Shown here: piece after piece, positions 20,460 through 28,369 of the stretch
Layout: each line of letters begins with the position of its first letter
How positions within the stretch are numbered: the first letter of the stretch is position 1
Source of the DNA: an uncultured beta proteobacterium
Lineage (GTDB): Bacteria; Pseudomonadota; Gammaproteobacteria; Burkholderiales; Burkholderiaceae
Assembly (NCBI GenBank): GCA_903935355.1
Contig: CAIZRK010000013.1
Location: 1 to 64,000, forward strand
DNA: 64,000 nucleotides
Reading direction: 5' to 3'
Position numbers and translations under genes: made by a program
The notes under the pieces: generated by a model
The model's database searches: none
Seen by the model: the letters and a program-made list of their open reading frames with translations, nothing else
Told to the model about the DNA's origin: nothing

Positions 20460-20936
20460 ATGAACAAACTCACTCATTTTGATGATAGCGGTCAAGCCCA
20501 CATGGTTAATGTGGGTGATAAACCCAATACCCACCGGATTGCGATTGCCACCGGTAGGATTACGATGCTCCCTGAAACCTTCAAAATGATCGAGTCAGGA
20601 AGTCATAAAAAGGGGGATGTCTTAGGTATTGCCCGAATTGCAGGTATTTTGGCATCGAAGAGAACGTCTGATCTGATCCCGCTCTGCCACCCTTTAGCGC
20701 TATCACATGTTAGTTTGGAATTCATACTAAATGAGAAAGATAGCAGTATCTGCTGCCAAGTCAGAGCAGAAACCACAGGCCCTACTGGAGTTGAAATGGA
20801 AGCACTCACCGCAGTCCAAATCACCCTACTCACCATCTACGATATGTGCAAAGCAGTAGACCGAGGCATGGTGATGGGCGATGTGAAGCTACTGGAGAAG
20901 AGTGGTGGCAAGTCTGGTGAGTGGAAGACAACGTAA
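20460..20936 (+). CDS. moaC: Cyclic pyranopterin monophosphate synthase
   Basis: MoaC acts with MoaA to turn GTP into cyclic pyranopterin monophosphate for molybdenum cofactor. The 158-residue protein is of standard length and carries [13 protein letters not shown], the core active-site segment, then [13 protein letters not shown] and the [14 protein letters not shown] tail. It stands alone here; no other moa or moe genes are in the window. Confidence 0.96.
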   Translation: MNKLTHFDDSGQAHMVNVGDKPNTHRIAIATGRITMLPETFKMIESGSHKKGDVLGIARIAGILASKRTSDLIPLCHPLALSHVSLEFILNEKDSSICCQVRAETTGPTGVEMEALTAVQITLLTIYDMCKAVDRGMVMGDVKLLEKSGGKSGEWKTT

Positions 20937-20991
20937 TAGTTAATTTAGCTCCCTCATAAACTGAACCTCTTAGCTTGGACTGGGTATCGAA

Positions 20992-21015
20992 CTTTGGTGA
21001 GATAAGCTCACAAAG
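20992..21015 (+). terminator. Possible weak terminator after moaC
   Basis: CTTTG-G-TGAG and CTCA-CAAAG can pair over 9 bp with one bulged G and an ATAAG loop. It lies in the 95-bp gap between convergent moaC and the pilin gene. There is no clean T run after it, so the call is tentative. Confidence 0.3.
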
Positions 21016-21031
21016 ATTACTACCTTTCCTT

Positions 21032-21544
21032 TCATTCATCTAGCCTGCACTCTGATGGCAATAGTTGGGCCGGAATATTATTTGCTGATACACGACAGGA
21101 CCAGCCGCCCGCCCAAGTAGATCCTTCAGGCTTTGATAAATTAAGCGGTGTAGGCAGGGCAGCATCTGGCTCGTTAGTTGGTATGAGATGCAGGGTATTT
21201 TTTCCTTCGGGTGTAACGGTAATCTGATAATCAATTGCGATTCCACCAGATGGCATGATTTCAATTAATTTCACGCTACGAGTGGGTATAAAGGTAAACG
21301 AGTGATAAGTGGCTTCGTCCATAGACATGGTTCCTCGAGTGGCAAATGCTTCCGTAACCGCTATCTTGGCACTAGAAGATAAATTCATGCCCTCAACGAT
21401 ACGACTACGAGCAATGTAATTTTGGTATTGCGGTACCGCTACAGATACCAAAATGCCAATAATCGCTACTACCACCATCACTTCAATTAAGGTAAATCCA
21501 GAGTCTGCTTGGCTCTGATGTTGCTGTTTCATTTCAACTTGCAT
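21032..21544 (-). CDS. Type IV pilin-like protein, orphan gene
   Basis: The 170-residue protein has a class III prepilin signal: a 16-residue leader ending in G16, then FTLIEV with Glu at +5, then the hydrophobic stretch VVVAIIGILVSVAVPQY. A cysteine pair near the C-terminus could close the usual D-loop. The ATG at 21544 has AGGAG nine bases upstream; the inner ATG (residue 5) has none. The leader is long and contains acidic Asp at -2, unlike the usual short basic PilA leader. No pilus assembly genes are adjacent, so it would rely on machinery encoded elsewhere. Confidence 0.88.
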   Translation of the reverse strand: MQVEMKQQHQSQADSGFTLIEVMVVVAIIGILVSVAVPQYQNYIARSRIVEGMNLSSSAKIAVTEAFATRGTMSMDEATYHSFTFIPTRSVKLIEIMPSGGIAIDYQITVTPEGKNTLHLIPTNEPDAALPTPLNLSKPEGSTWAGGWSCRVSANNIPAQLLPSECRLDE

Positions 21545-21618
21545 ATTGTCTAACTCCTGAGGTGTAATACCCCATCATCGAGCCTAAACCTTTCAATTTC
21601 AAGGTATCTAGGAGTCAG

Positions 21619-21645
21619 AAAAGCCGGCTTTGTTTGCCGGCTTTT
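21619..21645. terminator. Rho-independent terminator between terC and the pilin gene
   Basis: AAAAGCCGGC-TTTGTTT-GCCGGCTTTT forms a perfect 10-bp stem with a 7-nt loop. It lies 21 bp past the end of the minus-strand TerC-family gene, with T tracts on both sides, so it can act in both directions but serves mainly that gene. It separates the gene from the pilin gene on the same strand. Confidence 0.88.
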
Positions 21646-21665
21646 TTCTTTTACGCTGTCAGAAA

Positions 21666-22373
21666 CTACGCAGCGTGTTTTTTTGCATTCCTTTTCTTCA
21701 TGATGGTGCCAATCACGATTACCAGCACCACCCCAATTACTTCAAAGGCTAATTTAGCGTCGCCAAGGGCAGCCTGAATACTATCTTTAATTGCTGGGTC
21801 ATCAACCAACATACCTCCGGCCAATAGTCCAAGTAAGCCAGCGCCCAAAGTAATGATGATGGGGAAGCGCTCCATTACCTTCAAAAGCATCGTGCTACCA
21901 AAGATGATCAGCGGAATAGACATGGCTAAGCCAATGATGAGGAGTAAAAGTCGGGTTTCTTCTGGGCCCTTTTGTGCAGCAGCCGCAACCGCAATAACGT
22001 TATCTAAGCTCATTACTAGATCGGCAATCAAGATTGTACGAATAGCGCCCCAAATATTGGACTCCGCCTTCATATCCTCTTCACCTTCACTATCAGCCAA
22101 TAGCTGAACGCCAATATAAACCAACAAAATGGCGCCAATTAATTTTAAATAAGGAAGTGTCAATAACTGCAATGCAGTCACTGTCAATACGACGCGCAAA
22201 ATAATGGCGGCCGCACTACCCCAAAAAATTGCTTTCTTTTGCTGACTTGGCGGCAAATTGCGTGACGCCAAAGCAATCACTACTGCGTTATCGCCTGATA
22301 ACAAAATATTAGCCACGATGATTGAGAGTAGAGCCGCCCAAAACGTAGCATCAGAAAATGCTGAAAAATCCAT
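21666..22373 (-). CDS. TerC-family integral membrane protein (YjbE type)
   Basis: The 235-residue protein has about seven membrane helices and the two TerC signature segments SGDNAVVIAL (near residue 26) and MSLDNVIAVAAA (near residue 120), whose aspartate-asparagine pairs are thought to bind metal in the membrane. Family members export manganese or are linked to metal and tellurite resistance. No manganese riboswitch is visible; the upstream gap is only 81 bp and holds the sucD terminator. Confidence 0.88.
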   Translation of the reverse strand: MDFSAFSDATFWAALLSIIVANILLSGDNAVVIALASRNLPPSQQKKAIFWGSAAAIILRVVLTVTALQLLTLPYLKLIGAILLVYIGVQLLADSEGEEDMKAESNIWGAIRTILIADLVMSLDNVIAVAAAAQKGPEETRLLLLIIGLAMSIPLIIFGSTMLLKVMERFPIIITLGAGLLGLLAGGMLVDDPAIKDSIQAALGDAKLAFEVIGVVLVIVIGTIMKKRNAKKHAA

Positions 22374-22421
22374 ATTGTCTCCGTACTTTTTTATGTTTTA
22401 ACTACACTACAGGGAACTATA

Positions 22422-22450
22422 AAAGGCATGCTAGATTACAGCATGCCTTT
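22422..22450 (-). terminator. Rho-independent terminator of sucCD
   Basis: AAAGGCATGC and GCATGCCTTT pair over 10 bp around a 9-nt loop. On the minus strand it begins 5 bp after the sucD stop codon and ends in a T run (CCTTTTATAG). Confidence 0.88.
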
Positions 22451-22454
22451 TTGA

Positions 22455-23348
22455 TTACAACATGGCTTTTAATAAAGCAGCCATTTCTGACGGATTTCTT
22501 GTTACTTTAAAGCCACACTCTTCCATAATGGCAAGCTTGGCATCAGCGGTATCCGCACCACCAGAAATCAATGCGCCAGCGTGGCCCATTCGCTTTCCAG
22601 GGGGCGCTGTGACACCAGCAATAAAGCCAACAATGGGTTTGTTCATATTCTCTTTGCACCAAAGGGCTGCCTCGGCCTCATCTGGACCACCGATTTCACC
22701 GATCATGATGACAGCATCAGTTTCTGGATCTTCGTTGAACATTCTCATGATGTCAATGTGCTTCAAACCATTGATTGGATCACCACCAATACCAACTGCA
22801 GTAGATTGACCTAAGCCAATTGAAGTCAACTGACCCACTGCTTCATAAGTTAAGGTGCCTGAACGGCTTACCACACCAATACGACCTTTTTTATGGATAT
22901 GGCCTGGCATGATGCCGATCTTAATCTCTTCTGGAGTGATGATGCCCGGGCAATTTGGTCCGAGCAAGAAAGTTTTCTTACCGCCAGCAGCTTCTTTTGC
23001 TGTCATCTTATTGCGCACTTCCAACATATCACGCACTGGAATGCCTTCAGTAATACAGATCACAAAATCAAGGTCAGCCTCTACTGCCTCCCAAATTGCT
23101 GCTGCTGCGCCAGGAGGCGGAACGTAAATAACAGAAGTTGTCGCGCCAGTTTGTGCAGCAGCCTCTTTCACAGACCCAAAAATAGGAATGTTAAAAATAG
23201 ACTCGCCTGCTTTTTTAGGGTTTACGCCCGCAACAAAACAATTCTTACCATTTGCGTACTCTTGGCATTTTTCAGTATGAAACTGACCCGTCTTACCAGT
23301 AATACCCTGTGTTATGACTTTGGTATTTTTATTAATCAAAATAGACAT
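22455..23348 (-). CDS. sucD: Succinyl-CoA synthetase, alpha subunit
   Basis: SucD with SucC interconverts succinyl-CoA and succinate with formation of ATP or GTP in the citric acid cycle. The 297-residue protein has the CoA-binding N-terminal part ([14 protein letters not shown]), the [10 protein letters not shown] motif and the phosphorylated histidine H256 in [10 protein letters not shown]. It lies 15 bp after sucC and is followed by a clear terminator. Confidence 0.97.
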   Translation of the reverse strand: MSILINKNTKVITQGITGKTGQFHTEKCQEYANGKNCFVAGVNPKKAGESIFNIPIFGSVKEAAAQTGATTSVIYVPPPGAAAAIWEAVEADLDFVICITEGIPVRDMLEVRNKMTAKEAAGGKKTFLLGPNCPGIITPEEIKIGIMPGHIHKKGRIGVVSRSGTLTYEAVGQLTSIGLGQSTAVGIGGDPINGLKHIDIMRMFNEDPETDAVIMIGEIGGPDEAEAALWCKENMNKPIVGFIAGVTAPPGKRMGHAGALISGGADTADAKLAIMEECGFKVTRNPSEMAALLKAML

Positions 23349-23363
23349 ATTGAAATTCCTTGA

Positions 23364-24533
23364 TTATTTGTTTTTGGCAACAGCTGCTACTACCTTAGTA
23401 GCAGCTTCAGCCATTGAATCGGCGCTAATAATTGGCAAACCAGAGTCCGCAAGAATCTTCTTGCCCAACTCTTCGTTTGTACCCTTCATGCGCACAACTA
23501 AAGGCACAGTTAAATTCACGGCCTTACATGCTGTAACCACACCGTCAGCAATCACATCACAACGCATGATGCCGCCAAAGATATTAACCAAAATCGCTGC
23601 TACGCTCTTGTTCTTGAGCATGATCTTAAATGCTTCCGTTACCTTCTCCGCCGTAGCTCCACCACCTACGTCTAAGAAATTCGCTGGTTCACCACCGAAT
23701 AACTTAATGGTATCCATGGTGGCCATTGCCAAGCCGGCGCCATTGACTAAACAGCCAATATTGCCATCTAATGAAATGTAAGCAAGGTCAAACTTAGAGG
23801 CTTCAATTTCAGCAGGGTCTTCCTCATCAATATCTCGGTAAGCGACGATTTCTGGGTGACGATATAAAGCATTAGGATCGAAATTAAATTTAGCATCAAG
23901 CGCTTTAATCTTGCCGCTACCTTCAAGAATCAATGGGTTTATCTCAACCAAAGAAGCATCGGTATCCCAATAGGTTTTGTATAAATTCTTAAATACTTCA
24001 CTCGCCATTGGAATTGATGCTTCTGGAACGCCGATACCTTTAGCAATAATGATGCAATCAGTATCTGTTAAGCCAATCAATGGATCAACAAATACTTTAA
24101 TAATTTTCTCAGGCTGAGAATGGGCAACCTCTTCGATGTCCATACCGCCTTCACTAGAAGCCATGATCACATTTTTCTGAGTGCCGCGATCAGTCACGAT
24201 ACTAAAGTAGTACTCTTTTTTAATATCTGCGCCATCTTCAATTAAAAGACGATTTACTTTTTGACCTGCTAAACCAGTTTGATGGGTTATGAGTTGCATG
24301 CCCAAGATTTCTGAAGCGTATTTTTTAACTTCATCCATGCTTCTTGCCAACTTCACGCCGCCACCCTTACCGCGACCGCCCGCATGAATTTGTGCTTTGA
24401 CGACCCATACAGGTCCACCCAATTGTTCAGCGGCTTTAATTGCCTCATCAACGCTAAATGCAGGTATGCCATTTGGAACAGGCACATTAAATTGGCGCAG
24501 AAGTTCTTTGCCTTGGTACTCGTGAATTTTCAT
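23364..24533 (-). CDS. sucC: Succinyl-CoA synthetase, beta subunit
   Basis: The 389-residue ATP-grasp protein starts [13 protein letters not shown], has the [16 protein letters not shown] nucleotide loop, the metal-binding EINPL motif near residue 200 and [11 protein letters not shown] in the C-terminal CoA-ligase domain. It is the first gene of sucCD. In the 189-bp gap upstream a TTGACA box is visible on the minus strand (24594-24589), but no good -10 accompanies it. Confidence 0.97.
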   Translation of the reverse strand: MKIHEYQGKELLRQFNVPVPNGIPAFSVDEAIKAAEQLGGPVWVVKAQIHAGGRGKGGGVKLARSMDEVKKYASEILGMQLITHQTGLAGQKVNRLLIEDGADIKKEYYFSIVTDRGTQKNVIMASSEGGMDIEEVAHSQPEKIIKVFVDPLIGLTDTDCIIIAKGIGVPEASIPMASEVFKNLYKTYWDTDASLVEINPLILEGSGKIKALDAKFNFDPNALYRHPEIVAYRDIDEEDPAEIEASKFDLAYISLDGNIGCLVNGAGLAMATMDTIKLFGGEPANFLDVGGGATAEKVTEAFKIMLKNKSVAAILVNIFGGIMRCDVIADGVVTACKAVNLTVPLVVRMKGTNEELGKKILADSGLPIISADSMAEAATKVVAAVAKNK

Positions 24534-24722
24534 AATTACTCCCGAAACGGTGTCTTTTTTAGCAAGCGATGAGGGTTAATAAAGCCAGTGTCAACTTCAA
24601 TCTTCTATCCATTCTTGAAATTGCTAAATTAAGCTAAATAGAATAAATGTGAGGATTAGACCGACCTTATAAGTCTATCATGTTGCAACGCGGCATTTAC
24701 TATATTACGATCCGTAATTGCC

Positions 24723-25256
24723 CTAGTGAGGGCGGCCGGCGATTACCTTAGAGATGACTTCAGAACTAAAGCCCTTAGACGCCAAAAAACGGTATTGTCG
24801 GGCACGTTCTTTCTGCTCCCGTGCTAGCACCCCGAATTTCCTGAGCCAAAGCTCCTGCGCCCTCTGATGCTCTGTTTCTTTTAAGGCCTTAAGGAGATCT
24901 TCCGTCTTGGAAGAATCTACTCCGGCACGTTGTAATTCATCTTGTATTTTTCGTATACCAAACCGCTCACTTCTACGACGAACTAAGGCCTGTGCGAAAC
25001 GCTCATCAGAAAGCCAGCCTCGGGCCTCAAAATCATCTAAAACTGCCTCAATTTGCTCTGAAGGGCCATGGGCTGGCGCTAGCTCTTGCGCCTCTCCAAG
25101 CCTAGCAAACTTTGCGGAACGCGCCAAGGACTCAGCTAACTTTGCTCCTAGGGTCTTACGACTGTATTCTCGGACCGACAAAAGGCGCAAAGCCCGAGCT
25201 TTTAGACTCGGGCTTTGTTTGGCGTTATTTTTAATTTTATCGCCTAACTCTGACAT
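24723..25256 (-). CDS. recX: Regulatory protein RecX
   Basis: RecX binds RecA filaments and limits their activity. The 177-residue protein is basic and helical, with RALRLLSVREYSRKTL near the N-terminus, GWLSDERFAQALVRRR in the middle and the tail repeat YRFLASKGFSSEVISKVI, all typical. It begins 4 bp after recA. A perfect terminator-like hairpin lies inside its codons 14-23 and may hold RecX synthesis below that of RecA. Confidence 0.93.
   Translation of the reverse strand: MSELGDKIKNNAKQSPSLKARALRLLSVREYSRKTLGAKLAESLARSAKFARLGEAQELAPAHGPSEQIEAVLDDFEARGWLSDERFAQALVRRRSERFGIRKIQDELQRAGVDSSKTEDLLKALKETEHQRAQELWLRKFGVLAREQKERARQYRFLASKGFSSEVISKVIAGRPH
25188..25217 (-). terminator. Terminator-like hairpin inside the start of recX
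   Basis: CAAAGCCCGAG (25188-25198) is exactly complementary to CTCGGGCTTTG (25207-25217), giving an 11-bp GC-rich stem with an 8-nt loop. Reading in the recX direction it is followed by CGCCTTTTG, a short T run. It codes at the same time for residues 14-23 of RecX. Partial termination here would separate recA from recX output. Confidence 0.6.
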
Positions 25257-25260
25257 GAAG

Positions 25261-26349
25261 TTATTCGACCTCTTCTTCGCTGATCACATCACTCACTACA
25301 GCAGTACCTGCCTTAACCCCTAGCTTTGCGCGAATCTTCGCCTCAATATCTTGAGCTATCGCTGGATTTTCTTTTAAGAACTCACGAACATTATCTTTAC
25401 CCTGTCCAATGCGATCACCGTTATAGCTATACCAAGAACCCGCTTTCTCAACTAGGTCAGCTTCAACGCCCATATCAATAATCTCACCTTCTCTTGAGAT
25501 ACCAGCACCATACATGATGTCGAAAATAGCTTCACGAAATGGTGGAGATACTTTATTTTTTACCACCTTGACTCGAGTCTCATTGCCAACAATCTCATCG
25601 CCTTTTTTGATGCTACCAATCCGACGAATATCTAACCTCATAGATGCATAGAACTTTAAGGCATTACCACCAGTAGTGGTTTCTGGGGAACCAAACATGA
25701 CACCAATCTTCATACGGATCTGATTGATAAAGATGACTGTGGTGTTTGTGCGTTTAATAGCACCAGTCAATTTACGTAGAGCTTGGCTCATCAAACGGGC
25801 TTGTAGGCCGGGCAAAGAATCGCCCATATCACCTTCGATCTCAGCTCTTGGAACCAATGCTGCCACTGAGTCAATCACGATCAAATCAATCGACCCCGAT
25901 CGCACTAAGGCATCCGCAATTTCCAATGCCTGCTCACCCGTATCTGGTTGGGAGATTAAGAGGTTATTCACATCAACACCTAAGCGAGATGCGTATTGAA
26001 CATCTAGGGCGTGCTCGGCATCAATAAATGCACAAGTGCCGCCTAATTTTTGCATTTCAGCAATAGCATGAAGAGTTAAGGTTGTCTTGCCTGAAGACTC
26101 AGGACCGTAAATCTCAATCACGCGCCCGCGCGCCAAACCACCAACTCCCAAAGCAATATCCAAACCAAGGGAGCCACTAGAAACCACCGCAATGTCTTGA
26201 TTTATCTCTGCGTCACCCAATCTCATGATTGAGCCTTTGCCAAATTGCTTCTCAATTTGCGCCAAGGCTGCTGTTAACGCCTTTTGCTTGTCTCCGCTCA
26301 TTCCTTCAAACTCTGATGAGGCTGATTTTTTCTTTTCATCCAAGGCCAT
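25261..26349 (-). CDS. recA: Recombinase RecA
   Basis: RecA forms filaments on single-stranded DNA, drives strand exchange and triggers LexA self-cleavage. The 362-residue protein contains Walker [10 protein letters not shown], Walker [11 protein letters not shown], and loop regions [20 protein letters not shown] and [22 protein letters not shown]. The tail is acidic (SEEEVE). It is directly controlled by the LexA box at 26420-26439 and co-transcribed with recX. Confidence 0.99.
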   Translation of the reverse strand: MALDEKKKSASSEFEGMSGDKQKALTAALAQIEKQFGKGSIMRLGDAEINQDIAVVSSGSLGLDIALGVGGLARGRVIEIYGPESSGKTTLTLHAIAEMQKLGGTCAFIDAEHALDVQYASRLGVDVNNLLISQPDTGEQALEIADALVRSGSIDLIVIDSVAALVPRAEIEGDMGDSLPGLQARLMSQALRKLTGAIKRTNTTVIFINQIRMKIGVMFGSPETTTGGNALKFYASMRLDIRRIGSIKKGDEIVGNETRVKVVKNKVSPPFREAIFDIMYGAGISREGEIIDMGVEADLVEKAGSWYSYNGDRIGQGKDNVREFLKENPAIAQDIEAKIRAKLGVKAGTAVVSDVISEEEVE

Positions 26350-26419
26350 TTTTTATTCCTTTTCGCTATGTATTGGGCTATTTCCCGAAGTTTCTGAAGC
26401 TTTCTTACTGCTTAGGAGT

Positions 26420-26439
26420 TACTGTATATAAAAACAGTA
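26420..26439. promoter_or_regulatory. LexA-binding SOS box of recA
   Basis: TACTGTATATAAAAACAGTA matches the LexA consensus TACTG-(TA)5-CAGTA at every fixed outer position, with CTGT-N8-ACAG at the core. It overlaps the spacer and -10 of the recA promoter, so bound LexA would block RNA polymerase. Confidence 0.95.
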
Positions 26440-26449
26440 CTATTTGCAA
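26421..26449 (-). promoter_or_regulatory. Sigma70 promoter of recA-recX
   Basis: On the minus strand TTGCAA (26449-26444) and TACAGT (26426-26421) are 17 bp apart. The LexA box covers the downstream part. The leader to the recA ATG is about 65 nt. Confidence 0.75.
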
Positions 26450-26488
26450 GCTGCTTTTTATAGGAAATTACGGATTTGTGCATAGGCC

Positions 26489-27001
26489 TTATTCGATAGG
26501 TGTCTGATTCCAGTAAAAGAATAAAGGGAGGGCTATCGCCCAGATGATTGCAATCACTACTAGACCCCCTAATTGGCCATTAGGGCCCCAAGCACCAGCA
26601 CCCATCTGAATGCCAGCTTCGTACGATATAGGGCCAAAAATAGCGCCTAAAAAGGCTCCCAGAATAGGCTTACCCTTCAACCAAGATAAAGAGCCATTGA
26701 CAGTACTAGCAACTAAAGCCCATAGAGCCCACATCCATACCGGTGATAAATAAACACTAGGCCAAGCATCTTGAAAGCTTAAAAAGCCTAAATTAGCAAT
26801 AAGTGTGTCCGCAATCACTCCGGCTATAACTGCCTTTGCTAATAACTGAAACTCCAATAAGGGTGAAGATGATCGCCAAACATGAAAAGCGAGATAGCCC
26901 AAAGTGGCCAGCACTGCCCAAAAGACTTGGTGATTGGCAGCCCCGATGACGCAAGCAAACCAGCCAGCCTGGAAGAGCACAAAATTCCAAAATTTAGCCA
27001 T
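26489..27001 (-). CDS. DUF2878-type inner-membrane protein
   Basis: The 170-residue protein is mostly hydrophobic, with about five predicted membrane helices, and starts MAKFWNFVLFQAGWFACVIGAAN, which I recognise as the DUF2878 pattern. No catalytic motif stands out. It lies upstream of the recA promoter on the same strand but is separated from recA by the SOS box. The function is unknown. Confidence 0.75.
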   Translation of the reverse strand: MAKFWNFVLFQAGWFACVIGAANHQVFWAVLATLGYLAFHVWRSSSPLLEFQLLAKAVIAGVIADTLIANLGFLSFQDAWPSVYLSPVWMWALWALVASTVNGSLSWLKGKPILGAFLGAIFGPISYEAGIQMGAGAWGPNGQLGGLVVIAIIWAIALPLFFYWNQTPIE

Positions 27002-27066
27002 CTAACAAACCCAAGCTATACCGCTTATGAAAAAGGCCACTGCTGGTCGGCAATGGCCTCTTGATT

Positions 27067-27143
27067 TGGTGGCGAATCAGGGATTTGAACCCCGGACCTG
27101 CGGATTATGATTCCGTCGCTCTAACCAGCTGAGCTAATTCGCC
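27067..27143 (-). tRNA. tRNA with CAT anticodon (tRNA-Met, elongator; tRNA-Ile2 not excluded)
   Basis: The 77-nt gene folds into a full cloverleaf: acceptor GGCGAAT/ATTCGCC, D stem GCTC/GAGC, anticodon loop ATCATAA with CAT at 27109-27107, variable loop AGGTC, T stem CGGGG/CCCTG and loop TTCAAAT, discriminator A and an encoded CCA. The top anticodon-stem pair is A-C (27-43), a mismatch. A CAT anticodon is shared by elongator Met and the lysidine-modified Ile2 tRNA, and I cannot fully separate them by eye. The acceptor stem starts with a paired G1, so it is not the initiator type. Confidence 0.93.
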
Positions 27144-27152
27144 GAACTGGTA

Positions 27153-27181
27153 ATTGTAAATGATCATGGGGCGCCTGTCTA
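27153..27181 (-). promoter_or_regulatory. Promoter of the tRNA(CAT) gene
   Basis: On the minus strand TAGACA (27181-27176) and TACAAT (27158-27153) are 17 bp apart. The expected start is about 3 nt before the tRNA 5' end, leaving a very short leader for RNase P. Confidence 0.75.
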
Positions 27182-27221
27182 AATCGGCATGAGGAAATTG
27201 AGCGCTTGAGACAGTCAGCCT

Positions 27222-27632
27222 TCACTTTATTTGAAAAATGCTCACTGTCTCATCTCGGTTAAAGCGGACATAAACCTCAATTTTGTTAGCTAAAAATAGC
27301 TTCTTGAGCACCTCATCCTTATTTTCAAAGGTAATAGCAGTTTGCTCTGGGTAACGAGAAAAAGGATCGCTCATCACATCTACTACATTCCCATCAATCT
27401 TTATTTGCCTAATAGAGCGCTTATAAAGGCGGTCTGGCTGAATAAATATCAGGCGCTTCACATACTTATCAAGCACTAGCTTCTGACCCTGATCATTGGT
27501 CTTGTAGTAGTAAACCAACTCATCTTTGCCATTAGTAGTGAGGTCGCGCTCCTCGTCCCATTTAGCAAATGCGGTCTGATTTACTAAAATACCGAGTCCT
27601 ATAGCTAGTAATACCTTATAAAGGCGCATCAT
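27222..27632 (-). CDS. Small exported protein of unknown function
   Basis: The 136-residue product has a signal peptide (MMRLYKVLLAIGLGILVNQTAFA) and a mature part of about 113 residues with alternating beta-like stretches (DELVYYYKTNDQG, KLVLDKYVKRLIFI, KIEVYVRF). No cysteines or known catalytic motif are visible, so a periplasmic accessory role is the most that can be said. AAGAAAG lies just upstream. It is divergent from the MOSC gene across 58 bp. Confidence 0.65.
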   Translation of the reverse strand: MMRLYKVLLAIGLGILVNQTAFAKWDEERDLTTNGKDELVYYYKTNDQGQKLVLDKYVKRLIFIQPDRLYKRSIRQIKIDGNVVDVMSDPFSRYPEQTAITFENKDEVLKKLFLANKIEVYVRFNRDETVSIFQIK

Positions 27633-27690
27633 TTACTTTCTTCGCAATTAACTTTTATTGATACTTTGATCTTATCAGCCATCTAATCTT

Positions 27691-28302
27691 ATGCGCCTCT
27701 TATCCATTTCCTCTGGCAAAGTTGCCCCCTTATTTGGGTCTCACCACCCCAACTACTCGATAGTTGCCTCGGCCATCTATAAACAATCTATTAGTAATCT
27801 AGAGACGCCAGCCCCTATAGAAATCACCAGACTTGGCATTAAGGGTGATGAGCAGGCTGATTTAAGCGTTCATGGCGGTATTGAAAAGGCAATCTATGTT
27901 TATCCAATCGAACACTATGCTTTTTGGAATGAACTTCTTGAGCGAGAAACAAAGCAGCCAGTTAATCTTGCGCTAGGTGCTTTTGGAGAAAACTTCACTA
28001 TTGAAGGCCTCTTAGAAACCGAGGTCTTTGTCGGTGACGGCCTGATTATTGGTGAGCTGGAATGCTCTGTAGTCAAATTGCGTGAACCCTGCTTTAAATT
28101 CAATGCCAAGATGGGCTATAACGGTGCTGCAAAGGCAATGTTGCAGTCAGGAAAAAGTGGCTGGTATTTACGGGTAAATCAGGTGGGGACTGTATCAGCA
28201 GGGGCAAGCATACAGCTAATTTCTGGCAAGAGAGATACTTCTATCGCCGATCAGAATAGATCTCTTTTGAAACGCGGCAATCAAAATGATTTGTGGGAAT
28301 AA
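27691..28302 (+). CDS. MOSC domain-containing protein (YiiM-like)
   Basis: The 203-residue protein has the MOSC pattern: LGIKGDEQADLSVHGGIEKAIYVYP near residue 50, NLALGAFGENFTIEGL near 95 and the conserved cysteine C134 in KLREPCFK. MOSC domains take part in molybdenum-cofactor sulfur chemistry; YiiM-type proteins also reduce 6-hydroxyaminopurine with an electron-transfer partner. moaC is 7 kb away and not linked. A terminator follows directly. Confidence 0.9.
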   Translation: MRLLSISSGKVAPLFGSHHPNYSIVASAIYKQSISNLETPAPIEITRLGIKGDEQADLSVHGGIEKAIYVYPIEHYAFWNELLERETKQPVNLALGAFGENFTIEGLLETEVFVGDGLIIGELECSVVKLREPCFKFNAKMGYNGAAKAMLQSGKSGWYLRVNQVGTVSAGASIQLISGKRDTSIADQNRSLLKRGNQNDLWE

Positions 28303-28334
28303 AAAAACCCGACCACTAAGTGATCGGGTTTTTT
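28301..28334. terminator. Bidirectional terminator between the MOSC and MHS transporter genes
   Basis: AAAAAAACCCGA and TCGGGTTTTTT pair around an inner CAC-TAA-GTG stem with one C-A mismatch. A and T runs on both flanks allow termination from either side of this convergent pair. Confidence 0.85.
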
Positions 28335-28369
28335 ATTTATTGCAGACTAAAGCTTCTTAGTCGAACTTC

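Noticed and set aside
22374-22454. Manganese (yybP-ykoY) riboswitch before the TerC-family gene
   Set aside because: The gap is only 81 bp, is partly filled by the sucD terminator, and lacks the conserved riboswitch loops.
22893-23781. Long plus-strand frames opposite sucD and sucC
   Set aside because: Antisense to conserved genes, with no recognisable domain.
24704-24718. ATTACG-ATC-CGTAAT hairpin after recX as a terminator
   Set aside because: The stem is short and AT-rich and has no T run following in the recX direction.
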